From Gambelia wislizenii (lineage: Eukaryota; Chordata; Lepidosauria; Squamata; Crotaphytidae), in NCBI GenBank assembly GCA_030847615.1, contig JAUMIR010000005.1, forward strand, positions 83,920,492-83,984,491: a stretch of 64,000 nt of DNA, read 5' to 3'. Numbering within the stretch: position 1 is the first letter of the stretch; each line of letters starts with the position of its first letter. The position numbers were made by a program, and so were the translations under genes. Below, piece after piece: positions 44,508-54,505 of this stretch. The notes beneath the pieces were generated by a model. It ran no database searches. It was given only the letters and a program-made list of their open reading frames with translations, and was not told the origin of the DNA.

Positions 44508-45360
44508 CAGTTGTCACGCCACATTCACGGCTTTCACTTTTGTGGATTTTATTATTTGTGGATTTGTAGCTGCTGCTTAAGTAGTCTTGACCTCTTCACT
44601 CTGCTCCTTCTGTTCCTTGTTCGCCCCACTATTTCCTGATCTGCCAAAGCCTCTAGCCACTCACTCGGTTCCTTGCTTGCAAGGAGCATCCCCCAGCTTC
44701 ATTTGCAAGATATTTCCTGGTTGAAATACCTCCTTGCCCCATTCCTCAGTTTCCTCTTCCTTCCGAATTTCTCCTGCTCTGCCAAAGCCTCCAGTCACTC
44801 ACTCGGGTGTCTTGCTTGCAACCAGCACCCCCCAGCTTCATTTGCAAGACCTTTCCTAGCTGAAAGACTTTGCTGCCTCATTCCTTCTGTCACAAGCTAC
44901 TGGCATGCAGAGCAACAGAAATCTTTGTTGTGAAGAGCCCCTGAAGCCTGCTTGTTTGCTGGGTTTGGAGACTCTTTGTAATGGAGATTTCTCCTCCTGC
45001 CTTACCTCAGCACTTAGCACTTCAACACGTGCTGGGAGAAGGCAGGCAGCAGAAACCCTGCAGCCTGCTTCTTTACTGGGATTGAAGACTCTTTGCAAAG
45101 GAGATTTCTCCTCTCTGCCTTCCCCGAGCACTTAGCACAGCATCATGGGGCATCCACAAGCAGGCCAGTGGCTGAAGGACCTGCCTGCCAGGCCCACATT
45201 CTTCATACTCCCCTGCCTCCATGTGCTTGCTTTGCAAGCCTGAGGATCCCTCTGGGGAGAATTGCCCCCACCTCCATTGTACTGTAAGTATTTACAGGTT
45301 TGTTTTACTTTTGCGGGGGCCCTCCACCCCTAACCCCCGAGAATGTGAAAGGGACAACTG
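44508..45360 (+). mobile_element. Tigger-like element with internal duplications
   Basis: 853 bp, TA on both sides (44506-44507, 45361-45362). The left end 'cagttgtcacgccacattc' mirrors the right 'gaatgtgaaagggacaactg'. The inside contains two duplicated blocks. A 'gccaaagcctc.ag.cactcactcgg' to 'catttgcaaga' block occurs near 44642 and 44774. A 'gcctgcttgtttgctgggtt' to 'agatttctcctc' block occurs near 44947 and 45063. The 86- to 91-codon frames on both strands reflect these repeats. No transposase. Confidence 0.8.
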
Positions 45361-45839
45361 TACCTAATTTGCCCTAGAAACATGCTTGTTTTTAAAAGTG
45401 ACCAGAGAAACAGCCATGTTGGCCTGTTCCAGTACAAATTACAGAATTTTCAAGCAGTTAATATTTAACTATTTCATGAGGATGAATAACTTCCACAGTT
45501 TTCTCCCCACAGTTGAGAAAACAAATATTTTTACACAGTTCTTGCCTGATATTCATGCATTCCAGGGTGTTTGGGGTAATTATTCTGTATAGAAATATAT
45601 GGGGTTTGTACATAAAAACCCAACACTGTTTCCAGAAAGCCATGGGAATGCTGTGGTAATGGAATGTGCCGAATACTTTCTTTAATTTGGATGATCAGTT
45701 TGTGGAAACTGCAAGTGATCATAACTGCTCTTGTGACAAGAAAGAGGAGGACTTAGAGATGCTTGAGGAATTTAGTAATTGTGATTTTTTTTATTTGAAA
45801 TAGCCTGACTCACAACTCTTGGTGTTACAACATACTGAT
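45361..45839. other. No gene
   Basis: No supported feature. Confidence 0.5.
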
Positions 45840-46755
45840 AGGGTATTAGAAAAAATTTTGGTGTGGGACATCAATTACATTTAGAACAATGGGAAGAAGT
45901 TTGGATTAAAGGGTTAAAATTCACATGCACGAACAATATTAAAGAAAATTACTACAAAATGATGAACAAATGGTATATAACTCCTCAAAAATTAGCAAAC
46001 ATTTATAAAAATAGCTCAGACAAGTGTTGGAAATGCCAGAAACAATTATGTTCATTCTTTCACATATGGTGGAAGTGCACTAGAGTGAAGAAGTATTGGT
46101 TTAAAGTTAATAAATGGTTAGATAAAATATTAAAGCTAAAATAAAAAGAGACCTGAATTATATATTTTAAATATGATAGACTCAAAAAACAATATAGAAC
46201 AAAAATATAGTAAATTAATTATTTGATTACCACTACCAGAGTGGTATATGCAATGAAATGGAAGACTAATGAGATACCAACATATGAGGAATGGATGGAA
46301 AAAAATATGGAATTTGCATTGTTAGATAAACTAACAAATCTGATAAAAAAATAAGACAAATGAGAATTTTATAAATAATTGGGAACCACTTATAGAATAT
46401 TATAAGAAGAATTATGGAGATGTTAATATTTTGGGATTTGTAATGTGATTATTAACTAAGTAATAATTAGTGAAAAATAAGAGGAATGTTTGAAGCTTAT
46501 TAATATTATATTTGGGATATTTGTATATAGGAATATGAACAATAATAATTGATAGAAGCATTAGATAGGTAACTACTATTAAGAGAGGGTTTAAATGGTG
46601 AAAATATTTAGAACAATTAGAAAGATACGGGAAGTCAATTTTAAAGTGGGGGAGGAAGGGTAATGTTATATGTTTTTGTATATGTCTTATATGTCTGATT
46701 TATGTGTTTGTATGTGTGTCTGAAAATTACACTGAATAAAATTATTTTAAAGCAA
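45840..46755 (+). mobile_element. L1 LINE 3' fragment
   Basis: 45863-46144 encodes the ORF2 C-terminal zinc-knuckle-like region, with WYITPQKLANIY, CWKCQKQ, then H-x-WWKC and the aromatic YW that follow it in L1 proteins. About 46237-46440 continues with VVYAMKWKTNEIPTYEEWME and LDKLTNL in a broken frame, then the 3' UTR to an A-rich 'aataaaattattttaaa'. Stops after LKLK and in the A-rich middle show decay. The endonuclease and polymerase are missing. Confidence 0.88.
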
Positions 46756-46776
46756 AGCCTTAAAAAAAATCTTTGG

Positions 46777-47006
46777 GGTGAAGTTGAAGGCTTTTACAGC
46801 CGGCATCCATAGATTTTCCTTGGATTTTTTTTCCAGGCTGTGAGGCCATGTTCTGGAAGAGTTTATTTCTGATGTTTCACCTGCATCTGTGGCTGGCATC
46901 TTCAGAGAATTCTCTGAAGATGCCAGCCACAGATGCAGGTGAAATGTCAGAAATAAATTCTTCCAGAACATGGCCTCACAGCCCAGAAAGAAAGAAAAAA
47001 CCAAGG
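46777..47006 (-). mobile_element. Palindrome-plus-tail element, copy 1 (PLE-like)
   Basis: 46812-47006 is a near-perfect palindrome with arms of ~100 bases meeting at 'cagagaattctctg' near 46906-46919. A one-sided tail 'gtgaagttgaaggctttt' plus 'acagccggcatccata' (46778-46811) lies on the left. The whole unit sits between 'aaaatctttgg' at 46766-46776 and 47007-47017, an 11-bp TSD. There is no frame with a domain. TSD length, inverted terminal halves and an asymmetric tail resemble the terminal-repeat structures of Penelope-like elements. The class is inferred. Confidence 0.75.
46908..46954 (+). ncRNA. Hammerhead-like core in palindrome arm (degenerate)
   Basis: The right arm reads TTCT, CTGAAGA, T, a GCC...GG(T) stem II with a 13-base loop, GAAA, TGTC, AGAA. 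TTCT/AGAA can form stem I, CTGAAGA and GAAA fit the CUGANGA...GAAA core, and GTC would be the cleavage triplet. The same motif lies inverted in the left arm. One unpaired base before stem II and the loss of a self-complementary stem III make present activity doubtful. Confidence 0.35.
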
Positions 47007-47084
47007 AAAATCTTTGGTATTTGTAGATGTGCACAACTTAAATATCCACCATGTTTCATGCTACTTGAAATATTTAGTGCTGTT

Positions 47085-48008
47085 TACAGCAATTAAAACA
47101 TACCAGCATACACATAGAAAAGTACAATATGCCCCATGTGAATAAGAAAAAACACAAATGCTCAAGTCCCTATGAATGAAATGGCATAGGGCAATAGCGG
47201 AGGCAGTGGCAGCCATGGCTGCCAGCTGAACTGCCAGGCACACATTCTTTGGGCTCCCCTGCCTCAGTGGATCATGCCAGCCACTTGCTTCTGTCTTTGA
47301 GGTGGTGGTTGTGGCAATTATCCTCATTCCTATTAGACACAACAACCTAAAAGACACCCAAAAAGATGTGAGGCTTGGAAAAAGATGTGAACATGAGCTT
47401 GCAGAGAGACAAGACGATCTGTGAAATGGTGGGAGGTGTGGATTCCCAACATTTGATGTATCTCTTATCCTTCTACAAGCCTCACATCTCCTCTGCAAGC
47501 CTCTCATTTGTGTCTCTCTACAAGCCTCATTTGTCTTTTGGGGTTTCCTCTGGAGTATCATGTCTTTTCTGAGGTGGAAGGAAGAGCAGCAGCAGCAGCC
47601 ACTGCCACCACTATTGCCCCCAACCGAAGCTTGATACTCTTGTGTGCATGTCTTTTCTAATATGGAAAGAAGGGAGGGAGGGAGGGAGGGAGGGCAGCAG
47701 TAGCCACTGCCCTCCCCTGCTCGAAGCTTGAGACTTCTGTGTGCATGTAATTTTCTGATTTGGAGGGAAGGAAGAGAAGCAGCAGCAGCAGCAGCAAAAC
47801 CACCCACACCACCAAAAGTTTGAGGCTGTTGTGTGCACATCTCTCTGAAAGCCTCCTGTTCTTGTCTCTTTGCAGCCTCTCCAGCCTCGCAAATGTGTTG
47901 GCTAAAGCACAGTACAGGTATTGTGTACTGTGTACAGTACTGCAGTTTGAATTTATGATGGGTTGAATCCATGGATTGTGAGCCTGTGGATACAGTGGGC
48001 CCACTGTT
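47085..48008. mobile_element. Tigger-like element swollen by a minisatellite
   Basis: The left side 'aaatgctcaagtccctatg' with 'aatggcatag' and the right side 'gggttgaatccatgg...gtggata' followed by 'cagtgggcccactg' match Tigger/MER2 subterminal sequence. The middle 'ccatggctgccagctgaact' and 'aggcacacattctt' matches the 44.5-kb element. The left TIR is not clear. A long minus-strand frame (47061-48062) covers it but is compositionally biased and repeat-built, so I do not call it a gene. Confidence 0.6.
47559..47850. repeat. Minisatellite, about 3.2 units of 88-97 bp
   Basis: Units start 'catgt' or 'cacat' followed by 'cttttct' at about 47559, 47647, 47744 and 47836. Each has a 'ggaagg' purine patch, an (agc)n patch, a 'ccactgcc' or 'cacacc' block and 'gcttga.act.tgtgtg'. 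(ggga)n and (agc)n runs inside vary in length between units. Confidence 0.85.
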
Positions 48009-48009
48009 C

Positions 48010-48484
48010 AAAAGAAAACTCATAACTACATATTTGTAGAAAAATATATTTAAAATTAACATAATACATGAATTGAGAAGATTGATTTTGTAAATGAATG
48101 TTGCATTGGAATAAAATTATGGCTGCTAAGGTAGAGAAGTGACACAAACTGAAGGAAGTAAATTTCCCTCCTTTTCAGGTACATTGCAAAGCACAACTCA
48201 CATTATGCCTTCTCTTTCCAGGGAAGTATGATGTCAAAAAGGGAGGATAATATCCAAACTGTCAGTTCTCAATTATGCCAGGTTGAACATTGATATGAAC
48301 AGTCAGAACTTCCATTAATGTTTGCTTTAAACAACAACAGCTTCTCAAGAACAGGTTTGTAGGTTGGAGGCAATGGCTAAGATTACATGTTATCAAATTT
48401 GGCTCATTTGCCAGGTGCCCCACTTGGCCAGAGAGGAGGATTTGGCTTATTGAGATGCTTACATCTGAGTTAATGTATTTCATT
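48010..48484. other. No gene
   Basis: No supported feature. Confidence 0.5.
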
Positions 48485-48915
48485 CTTTGTGGGGCTGCAG
48501 TCAATGGCTGTTGGGAAGCTTCAGCTCATTAAAAATTCAACAGCCAGGTGCTTTCTGGTACACCACATGGAGCAAACAGCATCAATTCCATGCTGTGGCG
48601 TTACTAAGGCCAGTGTCACCCCTCCCTCTGATGGTGTCATGTGGTGTGGTTTGGCCTCTCTGCAGCCCCCTAGTGCTGCCACTGATTCCATGTGCGCTCC
48701 ACTGGTTGTCTGTTAATCTCTCAGATATGTACCTCACTGCTTGTTGAGAACAAGCTCTGAAAGCCAAGTGCTGGATCTTTCATCCTTTAGAATAGTAACC
48801 ACAGCAGAGAGTTGAGGTTGTGGAAATAACTATCTTCTAGTATTTCATCATGTTTAAAACCCTGATCCTTTTGCATAGGCCTTGAAGGCTTATTTGATGT
48901 ATGTTAACATGTTAA
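48485..48915 (+). mobile_element. L2/CR1-type LINE fragment, heavily decayed
   Basis: The phrase LQLIKNSTARCFLV near 48515-48555 parallels the L2 LQLVQNMAARL word at 19.2 kb, and APLVVC/LHWLSV near 48695-48715 the HWLP word. Further on, 'tttaaaaccctgatcctttt' fits the following region. No intact frame. Confidence 0.5.
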
Positions 48916-49504
48916 TTGGTTCATATGTGGTGTTTCTTCTTTTCTTGAGTTTGATTGCAATGGTATTGCAAAATACCTTCATTGTGTTTCTTGCACTGAG
49001 AACTGTACATTGAACAGCAGGTTAAATGGTTGTTTAATAAATCAGTATGGCCATCATGGCTTGAATTGTGTGGCACCAGTAGGTTTCTGCTAGTTTCAAA
49101 AAACAGCAATGAGCTACAAGTTAGTTTCACCTGAATTACATGTTTCCCATTCTGTATGTAATAAAAAGAGCATATATTTCTGTCTTTCTCCACAAAAGTA
49201 CAAATGAGTTACTAAAGACATTCATGACATGAGGGGTAACCTATCATTCTTCTCCTAAACTTTCTGCAACTCATTCACATTTGCAACATAGTGAACTTCC
49301 TGCTAAATGCTGGGAATCTATAGATTAGTCTAAGTCCAAACTCCCCCACTTATCCATATATAATTAAATATTTGGGAAAGGAAGTGTGATGGTTTTTATC
49401 TCAAAATATTTTTAGGATTCCAGGGAAAAAGTGAAGCACTTCCCTTTACTGAATGTATGGGCATGTAGCTCTACACTTCAGTGGTAGACTATTGCAGAAC
49501 AGCT
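48916..49504. other. No gene
   Basis: No supported feature. Confidence 0.5.
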
Positions 49505-49632
49505 TGGGAAAAAATAGACTATGAGCCACCAGTGGCCCACTAGCCAGCTGTTAATTGAACACACCTAAATGGCAGGGGGTTAGACTGGATGGCCCTTGTG
49601 GTCTCTTCCAACTCCGTGATTCTGTGACATGC
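49505..49632 (+). mobile_element. CR1 LINE 3' tail
   Basis: The short end 'gcagggggttagactggatg' then 'ggcccttgtggtctcttcca' and 'actccgtgattctgtgac' is the typical CR1 3' untranslated end with its terminal gattctgt-type repeat. Compare 'ctgttgtggtctcttccagc' at 32110. Severely 5'-truncated, as most CR1 copies are. Confidence 0.8.
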
Positions 49633-49639
49633 CTATAAG

Positions 49640-49862
49640 GTCCTAAATACCCTAAAGGCACCAGATGCTCTCTGATCTTCGAAGCTAAGCAGGGACAGCT
49701 CAGGTTAATACTTGGATGGGAGACTGCCACTGAATTCCAGGTGCTGTGGGCTATATTTCAGAGGAAGGCACTTGCAAAACCACCTCTGAGTAGTTCCTTT
49801 CCTAAGAAAAGCATATGAAATTCATGGAGTCACCATAAGACGATAGGTAACACACACACACA
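49640..49862 (+). mobile_element. 5S rRNA-derived SINE
   Basis: 'tctgatcttcgaagctaagc' and 'aatacttggatgggagactg' are diagnostic 5S rRNA internal sequence, including the A-box, intermediate element and C-box region of its internal promoter. 'ttccaggtgctgtgggct' corresponds to the 5S 3' end. A SINE body follows ('gaggaaggcacttgcaaaac') with a Bov-B-like 'ggagtcaccataagacgat' and a (CA)n tail. Such 5S-headed SINEs occur in squamates. It is not a 5S gene: divergence is high, and the head continues into SINE body. Confidence 0.9.
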
Positions 49863-51849
49863 AATGCCTATAGCACACTTGGAAAGTATATTGTGTGCAG
49901 AGAACCTAATCCAGGCAGGCATTTGTTATGGTATGGTCCTTAAGTAAATGTGAATACTCAAGTCACTTAACACATTTCAGCTGTGCTTTTGCTGATAAGA
50001 GTTTAGTTGTTAAGATATCCTTTTTCACTTTGTAATTTTTTGGTGAAAAAAGTGTTGGGATAATTGAGGACTAAAACCATCACAGTCTGAGCTGATCCAT
50101 TCAAAAATACAAGTAATTATTACTGGGTAGAAAGCTGGTCCTCACATTGTCTCATTCTGGACTAAAGCAGCAGATCACATGATGGCAGACCAATCCTAGG
50201 GCAATCCCAATTCCACATACACCCCACAAACACCCATCATTCTTTCAAACCCACCTCTACCCATGATGCAGTGAAGATGTGCTGTGTAGGAGAAAATAAT
50301 GACAGTCTTTCTTAGAGATAGAGAAGGGGGAGAAACCTCTTGATGATACTCCTTTGTGTGGCATAAAACAGATGCCCCACAAGATATTAAATACCAAAAA
50401 AAAAAAAAAAAGGAAACATAGTGCCTGCTAATTCTGTGTTATTCAGGTTAATCTGGTCCATAGGCTCACTGCATCCTATGGACAGCTGCTGAGAATTTAC
50501 TCCTTATTAAAGCTTTTTCAATGTTATTCTTCATAGAGATAGGAAATGAACCAATTCAGAATAAACATTCTGGTTATTCTTAAAGCTGTCAAAGTATCTT
50601 TCAAAAACTTCCATGGGATGATATTATTGGCAGCTTAATAATGCATTTTCCCAATCACTCAGCATTGGCAATGATTTTAGCAATATCTCATCCAAGCCAT
50701 AAAGTGGCTTGCTAAAATTTATATGCGCTCCCTTGGCTTTCTGGAAGAACTACATCTGATTACTGCAGCTACAGGCCTGAACTCTTTGAAATGAATAATA
50801 TATTAAAGGGAACTGGAATGGCCTAGTGCCAAATAGCTATGTTGCCGAGCCATTAGATTGCTATTAGTGCCAAAATAGTACACCTGGAAACTCCTATTTT
50901 AGGTTAAGATGTGACTTAAGGTCCTTTGTGACAAGCTGCCAATTATATTTTCCTGATCATGTTTGTAAAAATAATATTATGGACTTTATTCTTACAATGG
51001 AATTATAATATAAAACATCCTTTCTTTTCCTGGCCATGCTGTAATGTTTGTTTGCTACATGATTAATAAGGAGCACCACTTCTATCATTATGGCAGCAAA
51101 GCTGTGAACTCTTCTCTGAATTGGAGTTTAATTGCAAGAATTTAGGGGCTTTGTAATATTCTCCTCTTCTTGTAACCAGGACCCACACTCAAAGCATTGC
51201 ATAAAAAAGGAAAGAGATGGAGAGGGTAAGATTTGCAACAGGACTTAGTCTTTCTTTCAAGCTTGGTATGAAATTAGTATGTTAAATCCAAGGTGCCATG
51301 AAAAGGAGAATTTTAAGGGGCAGGGGGTAATAAAGAGCAGAGAACCAGTTTAGGTGTTCTCTTAAAATCATAGGGATATGTATGGGCAAATAGGCCAGGT
51401 TTATTAAGAAAGCAGAAAAAGATTGACTATATCTGATAATTTTGGGAAAGAGAGGAGGATTGCCAAGAGAAATATACTTGCTAATAAGGGTTGCTTGCTG
51501 TTGCATTTAGAAACATGTAGTTCTTGAGAGTAAGAATATAGGGTCCTCCATTGCAAATGTTATAAATGTCATGCTAGATTCTGGAGAGATTTAAAAGTAT
51601 GGTGAAGGTATTAATACTCCAGGTCTTTATTTGGAGATAATGTTACTTATCCTTTAAAATGGAGGGGAACCTCTAGCCCACAACATTCATAGCCTGACCT
51701 TCAGAGTCCAGAAGATTCCCTTCTCCTTCCCAAGCCCCACCCTATGCAGATTCCCCCATCCATCTGATCTTCCTAGGTTTGGTGGGGAGGGGTGTAAAGC
51801 AAAAATAGCAAGCAAAGAATCTCTCTGTTATCTTGATTGGCTATAACCG
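49863..51849. other. No gene; candidate conserved non-coding stretch
   Basis: There is an A-run at about 50396-50411. The region 50590-51180 contains no recognisable repeat, has balanced base use and lacks coding frames. It is a reasonable place to look for regulatory conservation, but the sequence alone cannot show it. Confidence 0.4.
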
Positions 51850-51859
51850 ATCCTAGTTG

Positions 51860-52099
51860 ATTTTCCTTGGTTTTTTTCTGGGCTGTGAGGCCATGTTCTG
51901 GAAAAGTTTCTTTCTGAGGTTTCGCCTGCATCTGTGGCCGGCATCTTCAGCCATCTTCTGTGGCTGGCATTCTCTGAAGATGCCAGCCACAGATGCAGGC
52001 GAAACCTCAGAAAGAAACTATTCTAGAACACGGCCTCACAGCCCGGAAAAAAACCAAGGAAAATGTATGGATGCTGCCATGAAAGCCTTCGACTTCACA
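51860..52099 (+). mobile_element. Palindrome-plus-tail element, copy 2 (PLE-like)
   Basis: The palindrome runs from 'ttttccttgg' (51861) to 'ccaaggaaaa' (~52063). The arms are ~90 bases around a small asymmetrical centre (51950-51975) that repeats part of the arm. The one-sided tail 'tgtatggatgctgccatgaa' plus 'agccttcgacttcaca' lies on the right, the mirror image of copy 1, so the two insertions are in opposite orientation. The flanks 'atcctagttg' at 51850-51859 and 52100-52109 are a perfect 10-bp TSD. Confidence 0.78.
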
Positions 52100-52109
52100 A
52101 TCCTAGTTG

Positions 52110-53930
52110 GTAAGGCCAGTGGTACAAAGGGAAATCTCCAGTGTGACCTGGTTCAAGAGAAAATTAGAGAGCATTGCCAAAGATTTAGGCATAGAGCATA
52201 AGAACCTTTCCAGACCCATTCCATTCTTTGGACTTGTGAAAATAAGCCATGATTCGGCATAGCTTCTCATTTCATACAGCCTGGAGACTCTAGTTAATGG
52301 CTTCAAAACAAGTCAAAATTAGATACTAGCTATAGACAAGTGTTTGAATCAATATCCATTCTAGCTTGTTTGGGAGCATGCCCAGTTCCTGATTTCCACT
52401 TAACTAGATTTTCTTTTTAAGTGTTAAATCATGGCTTGATTTTCTGTACATGTAAGGAAAAAGTGAAATGACATGGTTGGTGCATGATGTTTATGTATAT
52501 CCTGAATTATTAAATCAAAATAGTAAGGTGTTATAGTACAGGCATAATCTGAATAACATGAAACTCTAGTCTTTTAAAAAGTTTATCAAAATGAAGAGTG
52601 CAGAAAAATTACTTTTTACTACAGCTTCAAGAACTCCCCAGCCACCAAGATCTCTGGGAGCAGTCCAAAAAGTAACTTTTCAAGCTATGAAAACATGTCA
52701 CACAGAAATCTGTAAGGTACAAGGCATATATTTTGTTTTAATCTTAACCCTGTGTTCATAGACACTTACATACTACTTTTCACATACCCTGAACCCAATA
52801 CACGCATTGAATAAAGAACACACTTTCATTTTCAAATCAAATATGACTTGGTAAAAAATGATCACAAATACAAAAAAAAAAAAAACCACCAACAAACAAA
52901 CAAAAACAAGTTGATGAAAAATGAAAAGAAACCTTTATATTCACACTGACTGTGGTGTCATCATAGCTACAATTTGTGTGAATAGAAACATCATCTATAT
53001 GTCTTTTGTTGTCAGCAAAACAGCAGTAGGAAAGTATTTCATCTGATTGGAACAGACAGTGTGTCCTAAAGCTAGATATTTAATCTGTCACTTGACAGTT
53101 TCATAATTCATTGTCCTGTGCTGAGTAGAATCTAAGTAGTGATTTCTGGAAAACATAATTTTTAGGTTCCAAAATAGTCTTTTTGATTTGGTTTGGCTAA
53201 ATAGAATACTGTGAATTGAAGGCTCTTGAGAAGATCCATTAGTTTCTAGATTATTTTTGACTATTATAAATGTCTAATTTCTTTTCCCTACCTAAGCACT
53301 CAAAATATGACTTGTATATGTGATGATTCAACATTATCACAAAACACTGAAATTATTTCTATTGTCAGAATGCCTTACTTGCAAATGCCTCATTCAGCAT
53401 TTTGCATTAAGTACCATATATGCAATTTACTAATTAACCTCCATGTTTAAAAATGGCCTGATAATTCAGCAGGCAGTCTTTGCTGGCAATCAGTTTACTC
53501 TGCTTCCAGGTAGAGTCTGAATCAAAATACCTGTATAAAGAAACATTGAAAATGAATTATTTGTTGCATTAGTATGACCCTTTTAAAAACAACAGAGATA
53601 GATTCCCATTCTCTCAACTTTTTTGGAGCTGCCCTTTCAAACAGGGGTTCCAGAAACAGACATTTTATTTTATTTTTGTTAATATATTTATATTTATCTT
53701 ACTTTTGGTTATTAACTTTCATTGAAGCAGATTATTTTTTAAAAAACAAGGAACAACAAACCTTCCAACCAGTTCTTTAATCTGAGGGATTTTCTGACCC
53801 CAGTGAGAATTCCGATGTATTGCAGAGTGAAAAAACACCCTATGTTCATAGGAATGTTTGTGATCAAGGATATCCCACAGTACTCAAAACACCCAGTCAG
53901 ATAATGCATGTTTACATGAGGTAGAGCATT
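52110..53930. other. No gene
   Basis: No supported gene. 52607-52685 is a small palindrome ('attactttttactacagctt' mirrored by 'agtaacttttcaagct') of the MITE type seen near 34687. An A-run lies near 52872-52884. Confidence 0.5.
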
Positions 53931-53931
53931 T

Positions 53932-54125
53932 CCCTTGAGTGTTGAACTAGCTCTTCAGGACTAGGATTTGAATCCCTGCTCAGCTGTGGAATCCCATTGT
54001 GTGACCTTGGACAAGTCCTACTCTCTTAGCTTTAGAAAAAACAATGCCAAACCTCCTATGAATAAATTTTGCCATGAAGGCCTATGATAGGATCACCAAC
54101 AAGTCAAAGTCAACATGAAGGTACA
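53932..54125 (+). mobile_element. tRNA-derived SINE, diverged
   Basis: The same family as the 32.7- and 39.1-kb copies: head 'gagtgttgaactagctcttc', B-box-like 'aggatttgaatccctg', body 'tgtgaccttggacaagtcct', and end 'caagtcaaagtcaacatgaa' with 'ggtacataaca'. It is older than the 39.1-kb copy, judging by mismatches. Confidence 0.82.
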
Positions 54126-54505
54126 TAACAGCAAAAAATGAGAAGGCTAGCAACCAAAACATTTGTGGGCAAGAAGATGAGTCTTCTGATAACAGAGGAA
54201 ACACTCCATAGAGTAGGGAGGTCATTCCAAATGGGGTGTGGCATAATGAAGAAAGCCAAAAACCTTCACCCACACCATTACCAAATGAATCTCAATAGCC
54301 AGTGGACAGTACACTAAGTAGTCACACATGTATCTCAGAATGTATTAGATGGGGTAGTTTATAGGGAAGAAGAAAGTCTTTCAGATAAATTGATCCTTAA
54401 CTGTTTAGTGTCTAAACAAGAGTAACACATTGATAATTAGAAATTTCTTAGCCAGTGAAGAGGTTGCCCAACAGGAATGACATGTACACAATAGGATAGT
54501 CCACT
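54126..54505. other. No gene; unclassified old repeat
   Basis: 'gtagggaggtcattccaaat' with 'ggggtgtgg' looks like a widespread reptile LINE-associated block, but I cannot assign it safely. Confidence 0.35.

Noticed and set aside
49640..49760. Possible 5S rRNA gene
   Set aside because: The 5S-like part is diverged, lacks the first ~30 bases, has no terminator T-run after it, and runs into a SINE body with a Bov-B-like tail.
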